Shown: in pieces, positions 7,414-13,868 of the stretch
How the letters are laid out: each line of letters starts with the position of its first letter
How positions within the stretch are numbered: the first letter of the stretch is position 1
Made by a program: the position numbers and the translations under genes
The notes under the pieces: model-generated
What the model saw: only the letters and a program-made list of their open reading frames with translations
What the model was told of the DNA's origin: nothing
Databases searched by the model: none
Assembly: GCA_023132075.1 (NCBI GenBank)
Contig: JAGLYT010000010.1
Location: 1-13,918, forward strand
Source: a bacterium
GTDB lineage: Bacteria > CBDUZB01 > JAGLHV01
Length of the DNA stretch: 13,918 nt
Direction of reading: 5' to 3'

Positions 7414-7473
7414 TAAAGCAGAGGTGTGATAAAAGACACATTCTTTTAAGTTGCCAGATTTTAAAATATTTAA

Positions 7474-7555
7474 CTCTGATAAGGGCAAACCTCAGGAAAC
7501 TGGGGGGCGCAAAACTACGGTTCCATATTTAAGGTGGAAGGCTGAGTTGCCAGAG
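7474..7555 (+). ncRNA. Cyclic-di-GMP-I riboswitch aptamer (GEMM-I)
   Basis: The RNA fits the GEMM-I fold. P1 pairs CTCTG (7474-7478) with CAGAG (7551-7555). The conserved AAGGGCAAACC core spans 7481-7491. P2 pairs CCTCAG (7490-7495) with CTGGGG (7500-7505) around a GAAA tetraloop. GGCGCAAAACT (7506-7516) matches the GACGCAAAGCC-type joining segment. P3 includes TTCCA (7521-7525) paired with TGGAA (7535-7539), and GCTGAGTTGCC (7541-7551) is the conserved 3' element. By alignment to the V. cholerae Vc2 aptamer, the ligand-contacting positions are G20 (7484), A47 (7511) and C92 (7542). G at position 20 favours c-di-GMP, whereas A marks cGAMP-preferring relatives. It precedes an intrinsic terminator and an exported-protein gene. 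Confidence 0.93.
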
Positions 7556-7568
7556 GGAAGATTTGTGG

Positions 7569-7611
7569 AACCGGATTAACCGTAATAAAAGCGGTATAAT
7601 CCGGTTTTTTT
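7569..7611 (+). terminator. Intrinsic terminator of the riboswitch expression platform
   Basis: AACCGGATTA (7569-7578) pairs perfectly with TAATCCGGTT (7597-7606). ACCG (7579-7582) pairs with CGGT (7592-7595), leaving one bulged A (7596) and a 9-nt loop. A run of seven T (7605-7611) follows. An alternative helix pairs CGGTTCCA in P3 of the aptamer (7518-7525) with TGGAACCG (7566-7573) at the base of the terminator. These structures are mutually exclusive, so ligand binding should favour termination. Confidence 0.9.
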
Positions 7612-7640
7612 ATAAGCAATAAATATAAAGGATAGCAATA

Positions 7641-8102
7641 ATGAAAAAAAGAAAGCTTTTGATTTTTGTGTTTCTTATTTTTTCTGTGTCGGCCGGAAAA
7701 ATTTATGCTTCTTGTTTTAGTTCCCATTTTAATGCGGTGAAGATTGAATTTAATAAATCTTTTCAGTTTGCAACAACCCATGATTTTTGTTTTCGGGCAA
7801 AAGTACAATCGTTGCCTCTTTATTTGGTTTTTCCTGATATGGACATTAGAGATGAAGGGAATAGGCCAATACGGGATTACAAGAATTTGTTTTTAGATAT
7901 CAGGAATAATCAATATGAAATCTTTAATGTTTGGGGAATTATTAAGAAAAAAAGCAGGTTCAAAAATATAAGATTGCAGTTGGTAAATTTAAATAAGTTG
8001 CAAATTAGATCTTCACAAAAGAATACGAAACATTTTTTTATTACCCTTCTGATTTTCGAAGAAGTTGACCTTTCTTTAAAGTATAGCACTTTTTTGTGCT
8101 GA
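7641..8102 (+). CDS. Exported hypothetical protein controlled by c-di-GMP riboswitch
   Basis: I do not recognise this 153-residue protein. It has a clear signal peptide: MKKRK, a hydrophobic core at about 6-18, and a likely type I cleavage site near IYAS (21-24). C25 follows, but YASC is a poor lipobox. The mature part is about 130 residues, rich in aromatic and basic residues, with Cys at 25, 50 and the last position, and no repeat or transmembrane segment. AAGGA at 7628-7632 sits 8 bases before the ATG. It is the first gene after the riboswitch-terminator, so its expression should fall when c-di-GMP rises. GEMM-I targets in other bacteria include motility, pilus and adhesion genes, so a surface function is plausible but unproven. 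Confidence 0.75.
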   Translation: MKKRKLLIFVFLIFSVSAGKIYASCFSSHFNAVKIEFNKSFQFATTHDFCFRAKVQSLPLYLVFPDMDIRDEGNRPIRDYKNLFLDIRNNQYEIFNVWGIIKKKSRFKNIRLQLVNLNKLQIRSSQKNTKHFFITLLIFEEVDLSLKYSTFLC

Positions 8103-8254
8103 AACCTTTCCCTTCCCCTCAAAATTTCCAGAAAAATAATTAGTGAAATAGAAATGTCGTGAAGAAAGATTGATGTTTGGAAGTTAAAAAAAAGAACACA
8201 AAAGTAAAGGTTCTTTCTTACAAAAAAATGAAATGATACAAACGGAGGAATAAA

Positions 8255-8434
8255 ATGAATTTACGAATAGTTTTTGAACCATTGGCAGACGGAGGCTTCA
8301 TGGTTTCCTGTCCGGATCTTCCGGGTTGTTCGGCACATGGGAAAACTTTTAACGATGCATTGATAAAAATAAAGGAAGTTATTCAGCAATATCTTCAATA
8401 TAAAGTGCAGAACAAATCTATTCTCTTGAATTAG
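8255..8434 (+). CDS. HicB-like antitoxin-fold protein (orphan)
   Basis: This is a short 59-codon gene. The sequence starts MNLRIVFEPLADGGFMVSCP and continues with DLPGCSAHGKTFNDALIKI. The pattern ExxxDGGFxVxxPDLPGCxxxGxTxxDAxxxIxE is diagnostic of the HicB-like fold. GGAGG (8244-8248) lies 6 bases before the ATG. HicB proteins usually neutralise the HicA mRNA interferase encoded next door. No HicA (a roughly 60-80 residue double-stranded RNA-binding fold with a catalytic His) is encoded on either side. No C-terminal DNA-binding domain is present either. It may be a solitary HicB-like protein, which is common, or the leftover of a toxin-antitoxin pair. Confidence 0.85.
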   Translation: MNLRIVFEPLADGGFMVSCPDLPGCSAHGKTFNDALIKIKEVIQQYLQYKVQNKSILLN

Positions 8435-8454
8435 GCCGGTTAAAAGGAGGAACG

Positions 8455-8472
8455 ATGAAAATCAGAAAATAA
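8455..8472 (+). CDS. Five-codon minicistron MKIRK, possible toxin-gene remnant
   Basis: A very good Shine-Dalgarno (AAAGGAGG, 8443-8450) is placed 4 bases before ATG-AAA-ATC-AGA-AAA-TAA. It begins 20 bp after the HicB-like stop, where a hicA partner would be expected. It could be a translated leader for the next gene (ATG 8494) or the preserved start of a deleted gene. Translation is not proven. Confidence 0.3.
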   Translation: MKIRK

Positions 8473-8493
8473 GGTTAAAATAGAGGTAAATTT

Positions 8494-9357
8494 ATGTCAT
8501 TAATGTGTGAGGGTTTTCTCTCTAATAGAAAGATAAAATTAAAATCCGTGGGCTACATTGTTGTTTTTTTTGTAATTATTTTTATCTCAAATACGAGGAC
8601 ACAATTATTTAATGATTGTAAAAAACATAATGTTATTAATGTTTCTTTTTGTTCGTCTTGTTCGTTTTGTTCGTTGGATTTAAGTCCATGTTTTTTTTGT
8701 AAAGTATTATCGGTTGAGAGCAAAGTAAAAAGCGATTTTACTTCTCCTTCTGCTCCTGGAAAACCTGCGTTTCACTACAGTCTTTGCAGTAATACTTATA
8801 CAGTATTCTGGCCTTTTTCCTTTGATGCTGAATCCATGGTTGTTGGTTACGAATTACAGGAAAAAAAGAATAAGTCATTCGCCTGGAGGACAGTAAATGA
8901 CAATGTTTCTGCTGTTTTAAGCTGTCATTCAGTTATAAATAGAAAAATCGGGCAGTATTGTTATCGAGTGCGGGCTAAAAACGTAGTTGGTTTATGGAGC
9001 GAATGGTCTTTAGTTTCTAAAAAAATAAGTGTTAATTACCCGGATAAAATAATTACCCGGGTTTCTAATTTTCCTAATCCGGTAAATCCAAAAAAAAAGA
9101 GCACGACTATTACTTATTTTCTTAATCAGGATGCAGAGATGACTGTAAACATCCATGATTTAATGGGATATGAAATTAAAAAATGGTATTTTAAATCCGG
9201 GGAAAAAGGAGGTGGTCGGGGAGTAAATAATATTATTTGGGATTGTAAGGATAATAACGGAAATAGAATATTTAAAGGGTGTTATATTTGTCGGATTAAA
9301 GCCGTATTTGACAAAAAAACAACAATAGCCACAAGGAGAATAGGGATCGTTTATTGA
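8494..9357 (+). CDS. Secreted fibronectin type III protein with FlgD/type IX-like C-terminal domain
   Basis: The 287-residue protein has an N-terminal hydrophobic anchor or signal (about 18-33) and a cysteine-rich, low-complexity stretch (53-69, Cys at 53, 56, 59, 66 and 69). An FN3-like domain (about 85-180) follows, with GYELQEKKN, YCYRVRAKN and a WSEWS motif (168-172). The C-terminal domain (190-287) starts NFPNPVNP and continues with TITYFL, TVNIHDLMG and WDCKDNNGNRIFKGCYICRI. This pattern matches the FlgD Ig-like/type IX sorting-domain superfamily used as a secretion or anchoring tail. GAGGT (8483-8487) supports the ATG at 8494. It ends 603 bp before a PorV-like gene, the class of protein that handles such tails in type IX secretion. 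Whether this organism has a full type IX system cannot be seen here. Confidence 0.8.
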   Translation: MSLMCEGFLSNRKIKLKSVGYIVVFFVIIFISNTRTQLFNDCKKHNVINVSFCSSCSFCSLDLSPCFFCKVLSVESKVKSDFTSPSAPGKPAFHYSLCSNTYTVFWPFSFDAESMVVGYELQEKKNKSFAWRTVNDNVSAVLSCHSVINRKIGQYCYRVRAKNVVGLWSEWSLVSKKISVNYPDKIITRVSNFPNPVNPKKKSTTITYFLNQDAEMTVNIHDLMGYEIKKWYFKSGEKGGGRGVNNIIWDCKDNNGNRIFKGCYICRIKAVFDKKTTIATRRIGIVY

Positions 9358-9556
9358 TAATTTTTAAAATAATTGTTTTTATTATAATGAACTTTGAGAA
9401 AAGAAATTAGCGGCAGACAATAGATTAAATTAAAGGATAAGGGATTAGTCAAGACATATGACACCTCCGGTAAGTTTTTTAGCTCTTTCTTTAAGAAGCA
9501 AAGCATTTAAGTCAACTGGCGGAATCATAGCAAATTATTACTCGTCTGGGGACACT

Positions 9557-9583
9557 CGCCTCTTGGCGCTCGCCTAGTGGCGA
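9557..9583. repeat. Two adjacent GC-rich hairpins
   Basis: CGCC-TCTT-GGCG (9557-9568) is followed at once by TCGCC-TAGT-GGCGA (9570-9583). They sit in a 55-bp GC-rich island within AT-rich DNA and resemble REP-type elements. No T-run follows on either strand close enough for a terminator. Confidence 0.55.
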
Positions 9584-9649
9584 AGCCGCTGGAAGCCGAG
9601 GGAAGTCACTGATATTATGGTTATTTACTTTTTTATACGCCGACTGCCA

Positions 9650-9659
9650 GGGGGGGGGG
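9650..9659 (+). repeat. Homopolymer of ten G
   Basis: Ten consecutive G run from 9650, followed by a T/A-rich stretch including eight T (9662-9669). Long G tracts are rare in AT-rich genomes and are prone to slippage and to sequencing error. Confidence 0.9.
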
Positions 9660-9667
9660 TATTTTTT

Positions 9668-9859
9668 TTATATTAGTTGCTGCATCCCTTCGATAAATTG
9701 CTTTCTTTTTATTCCCTCATACTTTTGTTGCTTTTTTCTTTTTTCCTTAACAAACCGGGCTTTTATTAATTCTGTCAGTCCCTCATACCAGTTTCTTTTT
9801 ATACAGAATATCTTGTTTATTTTTATAGCAGGGGGTTGTATTGTAGCAATTTCATTAGA
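9668..9859 (-). pseudogene. Start-less 63-codon reverse frame, possible gene remnant
   Basis: On the - strand a frame runs from just after a TAA (9860-9862) to a TAA (9668-9670). The protein would include SNEIATIQPPAIKINKIF and a very basic tail with FVKEKRKKQQKYEG and ends EGMQQLI. The only Met is the fourth residue from the end, so no ordinary start exists. Its composition looks protein-like (Trp-Tyr-Glu, Lys-rich amphipathic tail), but I do not recognise the family. It may be the 3' end of a decayed gene or chance. Confidence 0.3.
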
Positions 9860-9863
9860 TTAA

Positions 9864-9896
9864 AAAGTGTGTGGTGACTTAAATTTGAAAGTGTGT
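9864..9896 (+). repeat. Direct repeat AAAGTGTGT, two copies 24 bp apart
   Basis: AAAGTGTGT occurs at 9864-9872 and 9888-9896, flanking a GTGACTTAAATTTG core. It could be a two-site binding element upstream of the barrel-TPR gene or the multiple-repeat end of an insertion element. It overlaps a weak promoter candidate. Confidence 0.4.
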
Positions 9897-9902
9897 TATA
9901 TT
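9874..9902 (+). promoter_or_regulatory. Weak promoter candidate for the barrel-TPR gene
   Basis: GTGACT (9874-9879) and TATATT (9897-9902) lie 17 bp apart, about 60 bp upstream of the ATG at 9961. The -35 match is only partial and the region is AT-rich. Confidence 0.25.
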
Positions 9903-9960
9903 TATATAGGAAGATAAAAAAGAATAGAAAACATTAAATTAATGGGATAATACGAATAAA

Positions 9961-12033
9961 ATGAGAAAAATTATTTTTATTGGTTGTTTTGTTTTTTATA
10001 GTGTTCTTCAGCCGATATTTTGTGCAGCTGAAAAGGAAGGGACAGTTGCAGGAATTATTTTAAAACAAGAAATAGGTGCCCGTCAAATGGGCATGGGTGG
10101 AGCACAGGTGGCTGTAGCAGGTGACATGAATACCCTTTATTATAATCCAGCCGGATTGGCTGATATTGCACAAGCGGAAATAAGCACGATGTACCTGGAT
10201 GGATTGGCAGATGTAATTTATGGTTCTGTGGGATATGTCCATCCATTAAAAATTATTCCCGATTTAAAAGATAAAAACAAAGAAAGAAAGAGTAAATATG
10301 GAACGGTAGGAATAGGGATAATTACTTTGCAGGGTGGAGAAATAGAAATAAATTATTTAGATGGAACTTCGGAAAAAAAAATAGTACAAGCGGATTATGT
10401 TTTAAGCTTAGGATATGGAAGAGAAATCAAAAAAGTACTGCTGGGAATAAATCTTAAAACAATTTATACTACCTTGATAGAAGAATACAATGCTTATGCT
10501 TTTGCGTTAGATGTTGGTGGGATTTATAGGCTTCCTTATAAGAAGTTGAAAGGATTAAGATTTGGCGTTGTTTTACAAAATTTAGGTACGGAAATAAAAT
10601 ATAAGGAAGAGGGAGACCCGTTACCTTTAACTGTAAAAATAGGTACTGCTTATGAAAAAAGATTTAACCGGATTCATTATGTACAGGGAGCGGTAGATGT
10701 GGTAAGAAGTATTGACAGTCAAATAAGGGAAAATATAGGAGTGGAATATATATTTAAAGATATGTTAGCAGGAAGAGTAGGAACCAGAATGGGGTACGAT
10801 TTGGGGTTAATGACTTATGGTATAGGGTTGTATATTAATAAAGTAAAATTAGATTATGCCTGGGTGTATGGAGAAGGATGGGATAGTCAACACCGAATTT
10901 CACTTTCCTTTCAGTTCTCCGGCCGTTCAATGAAAAAGAAAAGAGAAGTAAAAAAAGAAAAGAGAAAAACTAAAAAGATTATAGGTGATGTTAGGTTGGG
11001 GATGGATCTTTTTATGAGAAAAAAATGGGTAAAAGCGTTAGAAGTTTGGGAAGGGATATTAGAGAAAAATCCAAAACATAAATTGGCTCAAGATTATGTG
11101 AGTAAAACAAAAGAAAGATTAAATAAATTGGTGGAAGACTATTGTGATGAAGCAAAACAGCATTATGGTAAGAAACAATGGTTAAAAGCTTCGCAATTAT
11201 GGAAAAGAGCGTGGAAAATATCCGGGAAAAAAGAAAAAAGAGCGAAAGAAGGAATAGAAAAAATAAAAATAGAATTAAAAGTTATACTTGATTCGGGAGA
11301 AAGATTTTATGTTAAAGGTAAATATGGTGAATCTCTTAGGGAATGGCAGGGGATTAATGATAGATATCCGAATTATTTAGGAGTAACAGCAAAAATAGAA
11401 AATACGCAGATTAAAATAAGGGAAATGATTGATATAAAAAAGAGAAAAATTATCAAGACAATTGTTGCTGAGGGAAGAAAACATTATGAAAAGGGTAGAT
11501 ATTCAAAAACAATGGACAAATTCAGGCAGGTTTTAAAATTGAGTCCTCAAAACAAAGAAGCAGTTTCTTATATAAACAAAATAGCACAGGACTATTTTAA
11601 AAAAGGAATAATCTTTTACAAACAAAATGAATTTAATAAAGCAATTAGTTGTTGGGACAAGGTTCTTGAAATTAAGCCGGGGAATAAAAAAATTAAAATG
11701 TGGAGAAAAAAAGCAGAGAAAGATTTTAATGAGAAAGTATATGTTTTTTATGAGAAGGGAATAGATAAATATAACGAAGGTAATTATGTTGATGCTCTTA
11801 CTTTGTGGAAAAAAGGGTTGGAATATGCACCAGGACATAAAAAAATGAAACAATTTTTCATAGAAGCTAATTTAGCACAGGGGATATTATATTATCGGGA
11901 AAACAAATTGGGGGGAGCGATTGTTTATTGGAAAGAAGTTTTGAAAATAGAATCTAAACATCCAAAAGCGTTGAAGTATTTAAGGAGAGCAAAAACGAAA
12001 CAAAAGAGATTAAGAGCATTAAATAAAGAATAA
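9961..12033 (+). CDS. PorV/UPF0164-type outer-membrane barrel fused to seven TPR units
   Basis: This protein has 690 residues. A signal peptide (1-22) precedes a PorV/UPF0164-like beta-barrel (about 30-320). The barrel opens with the family hallmark GARQMGMGGAQVAVAGD (39-55) and NTLYYNPAGLADI (57-69), and closes with VKLDYAWVYGEG and RISLSFQF. Ordinary relatives end about there. Here a highly basic linker (about 325-340) leads into seven TPR-like units of about 43-50 residues (345-690), most with a conserved Trp as in KALEVWEGILEKNP, KAISCWDKVLEIKP and GAIVYWKEVLKIE. The expected location is the outer membrane with the TPR arm in the periplasm or outside. PorV-type proteins carry type IX cargo in Bacteroidota; flanking genes for proteins with FlgD/type-IX-like tails fit that role by inference. 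No clear Shine-Dalgarno precedes the ATG. Confidence 0.87.
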   Translation: MRKIIFIGCFVFYSVLQPIFCAAEKEGTVAGIILKQEIGARQMGMGGAQVAVAGDMNTLYYNPAGLADIAQAEISTMYLDGLADVIYGSVGYVHPLKIIPDLKDKNKERKSKYGTVGIGIITLQGGEIEINYLDGTSEKKIVQADYVLSLGYGREIKKVLLGINLKTIYTTLIEEYNAYAFALDVGGIYRLPYKKLKGLRFGVVLQNLGTEIKYKEEGDPLPLTVKIGTAYEKRFNRIHYVQGAVDVVRSIDSQIRENIGVEYIFKDMLAGRVGTRMGYDLGLMTYGIGLYINKVKLDYAWVYGEGWDSQHRISLSFQFSGRSMKKKREVKKEKRKTKKIIGDVRLGMDLFMRKKWVKALEVWEGILEKNPKHKLAQDYVSKTKERLNKLVEDYCDEAKQHYGKKQWLKASQLWKRAWKISGKKEKRAKEGIEKIKIELKVILDSGERFYVKGKYGESLREWQGINDRYPNYLGVTAKIENTQIKIREMIDIKKRKIIKTIVAEGRKHYEKGRYSKTMDKFRQVLKLSPQNKEAVSYINKIAQDYFKKGIIFYKQNEFNKAISCWDKVLEIKPGNKKIKMWRKKAEKDFNEKVYVFYEKGIDKYNEGNYVDALTLWKKGLEYAPGHKKMKQFFIEANLAQGILYYRENKLGGAIVYWKEVLKIESKHPKALKYLRRAKTKQKRLRALNKE

Positions 12034-12067
12034 ATACGGTTAGAAGACGGTTGAAAAAAACAGTTAC

Positions 12068-12103
12068 ATTGGTTTTATTGGTTGAATTAGTTTAGATTGG
12101 TTG
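12068..12103 (+). repeat. Degenerate TTGGTT low-complexity repeat, copy 2
   Basis: Positions 12068-12092 match 3558-3582 with one mismatch in 25, and 12091-12103 equals 3521-3533 exactly. It sits between two surface-protein genes and ends just before the ribosome binding site of the next one. Confidence 0.7.
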
Positions 12104-12121
12104 TGAGGGAGTAAATGAATT

Positions 12122-13801
12122 TTGGAAAAAACATATTTTGAAAATAAAACAATTATTTTTGTTTTATTTATTTTAGTTGGATTAGTTAGTTTAACAGAAG
12201 CGGCCTGGTTGGACGGTTGGTTAAAGAGGGCGCCGGTAACTATTACCGGTTCTGCATCAGGAGCACAAACTGATTATCAGGTAAGGGTAGAGGTTCCTTA
12301 TGTTTCCGATATACAATCGGATTTTGATGATATTAGATTTACTGCTGTTAATGGAGAGACTCTGCTTGATTATTGGCTGGATGTCTCTACCCCTTCAGTT
12401 GCTTCAACTTTCTGGGTAGAGGTTCCTTCTATTCCTGTTTCGCCTGCTACAACCACAATATATATTTACTATGGGAATCCATCAGTAAATTCCATTTCTA
12501 ATGGGGATAATACTTTTGTTTTTTTTGATAATTTTCAGGAAATTATTTTAGATACGAACAAATGGCAGTTAGCTACCGGTACCGATATTGGTAAAAGTGC
12601 TCCTTCGGGAGATATTACTTTATCCGGTGGTATGTTACAGCTTAATGTATACGGAGATGGGAGTTGGGCAAGGGTTGATTCTATAATAAGTTTTCCTTTT
12701 GGTCACCGCTGGGAGATAAAAGAAAGAGTAGTGACAGGCAACAACGATAATCCTTCTATTGGACAATCTAATGCTTATATTGGTGGAAATGATAGTATTA
12801 GTCAATATATATATTGGTGTCCTCCATTGAGTATAAATGATAAAAAATTTTATGCTCAAAAAGACGGAACATCAAATAATTATGATATTAATTTTTCTTT
12901 TAGTCAGTGGTATACAATGGCAATGTTTAGTAATGGTATAATGGCTAATTATTGGCTGGATGGAATTCTGGAAGCACAGGAGACTAATAGTACATATATT
13001 CCGGGAGCAAGCGAATCTGCACCGTTTGTTTTCAGAGCTCATTCTTACGGTCCGCCTTTAACTCCTCAAATTGAAATTGATTGGATTATATTGCGTAAAT
13101 ATATTATTCCGGAACCGGTTGTGGGTGCGATCGGAGGAGAAGAAGAAGGGAGTAGTATCACTATTTTTACTAATTCTTTCGGCATGGACAAGGCTTTTTA
13201 CAACACCGATGAGAATATTTATATAACAGTAACTGATACGGATGAAAATACCAACACAGTATTGCAGGAAATAGTAAGAGTTACTGTTATTAATAATGTC
13301 ACCAATGATAGTGAAACTATTACTCTGATTGAAACAGGGAATGATACAGGGTTATTCAGGAATACAAATGGACTTCCTATTGTAACTAATCCGGGTGGTG
13401 TATCAAACAATAATAGATTAGAAGTAGTAGGCACGGAAAGTATAAATGTAAATTATACTGACGATGATGATGGGGGAGATTTCTCCGGTGATACTGCCGG
13501 CATAGAAATGGGAGAAAAAATTAAGGTTACGCCTTATAACAATGTATTTGATCCTCATAAAGGAGAAAGTTGCCAGATAAAAATAGAATTGGTAGAGGAT
13601 ACTCATATTACCGTTAAGTTATATACATTGTTGGGAGATTTAGTCAAGGTTTTGGTAGATGAAGATAAACAGAGGGGTACGGAAATAATTTATTGGGATG
13701 GGAGAAACGATTGCGGAAATGAAGTAGCCAGTGGAACCTATTTATTGCATATAGAAGCAGGAAGGTTTAAAGATACGAAAAAGATATGCATTATTAAATG
13801 A
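12122..13801 (+). CDS. DUF2341/LamG-like surface protein with FlgD/type IX-like tail
   Basis: The 559-residue secreted protein has a signal peptide (about 9-27, ending LTEA). A DUF2341 domain (30-137) shows FDDIRFTAVNGETLLDYWL, TFWVEVPSIP and IYIYYGNPSVNSISNGD. A concanavalin/LamG-like domain (138-332) ends with IEIDWIILRKY and a Pro hinge. A beta-sandwich (345-447) has DTDENTNT and the LIETGNDTGLF signature of surface-layer-like modules. An acidic DDDDGGD linker leads to a C-terminal domain (470-559) with NVFDPHKGE, VKLYTLLGDLVK, YWDGRND and SGTYLLHIEA, in the FlgD Ig/type IX sorting superfamily. It is likely a sugar- or matrix-binding surface protein; no catalytic residues are recognisable. 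The start shown is TTG 12122, about 12 bases after GAGGG (12105-12109). ATG 12115 has better spacing but is one base out of frame. Confidence 0.83.
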   Translation: MEKTYFENKTIIFVLFILVGLVSLTEAAWLDGWLKRAPVTITGSASGAQTDYQVRVEVPYVSDIQSDFDDIRFTAVNGETLLDYWLDVSTPSVASTFWVEVPSIPVSPATTTIYIYYGNPSVNSISNGDNTFVFFDNFQEIILDTNKWQLATGTDIGKSAPSGDITLSGGMLQLNVYGDGSWARVDSIISFPFGHRWEIKERVVTGNNDNPSIGQSNAYIGGNDSISQYIYWCPPLSINDKKFYAQKDGTSNNYDINFSFSQWYTMAMFSNGIMANYWLDGILEAQETNSTYIPGASESAPFVFRAHSYGPPLTPQIEIDWIILRKYIIPEPVVGAIGGEEEGSSITIFTNSFGMDKAFYNTDENIYITVTDTDENTNTVLQEIVRVTVINNVTNDSETITLIETGNDTGLFRNTNGLPIVTNPGGVSNNNRLEVVGTESINVNYTDDDDGGDFSGDTAGIEMGEKIKVTPYNNVFDPHKGESCQIKIELVEDTHITVKLYTLLGDLVKVLVDEDKQRGTEIIYWDGRNDCGNEVASGTYLLHIEAGRFKDTKKICIIK

Positions 13802-13837
13802 TAAACTACAGTTCACAGATGACAGACAGAAACTACC

Positions 13838-13868
13838 GTTATAAGTTATTAGTTCTGAGTTATAAGTT
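13838..13868 (+). repeat. Direct repeat GTTATAAGTT, two copies 21 bp apart
   Basis: GTTATAAGTT occurs at 13838-13847 and 13859-13868, joined by degenerate AGTTAT-like units. It follows the last gene and is the same style of low-complexity spacer seen elsewhere in the window. The remaining bases to 13918 show no gene. Confidence 0.6.

Larger units (their letters stand above)
9358..9960. other. 603-bp intergenic region with hairpins, G10 run and gene remnants
   Basis: No intact gene is supported. The contents in order are an AT-rich tail, a 27-codon reverse-strand frame (9445-9528) without a ribosome binding site, a GC-rich hairpin block (9557-9583), ten consecutive G (9650-9659), a start-less reverse-strand frame (9668-9859), and a 9-bp direct repeat just before the next gene's upstream region. 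The local GC and strand signature differ from the flanking genes, which is consistent with decayed inserted DNA. Confidence 0.65.

Noticed and set aside
7484-7484. Possibility that the riboswitch is the cGAMP-sensing variant
   Set aside because: By alignment with the Vc2 aptamer the specificity position is G, whereas cGAMP-preferring relatives carry A there.
8085-8100. AGCAC-T6-GTGCT hairpin at the end of the exported-protein gene
   Set aside because: The stem is only 5 bp, the T-run is in the loop instead of after the stem, so it is not a convincing terminator.
9358-9400. AT-rich ATAAT/ATTAT hairpin after the FN3 gene as terminator
   Set aside because: Short all-AT stem without a following T-run; not distinguishable from background in this AT-rich DNA.
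9445-9528. 27-codon reverse-strand frame beginning MIPPVDLNALLLKERAKK
   Set aside because: No Shine-Dalgarno, very short and no recognisable family; kept only as possible debris in the 9358-9960 region.
11533-11853. 106-codon reverse-strand open frame
   Set aside because: It is the mirror of the Lys-rich TPR region; the predicted protein is a Phe/Ile-rich string expected from reverse-complemented AAA/AAG codons.
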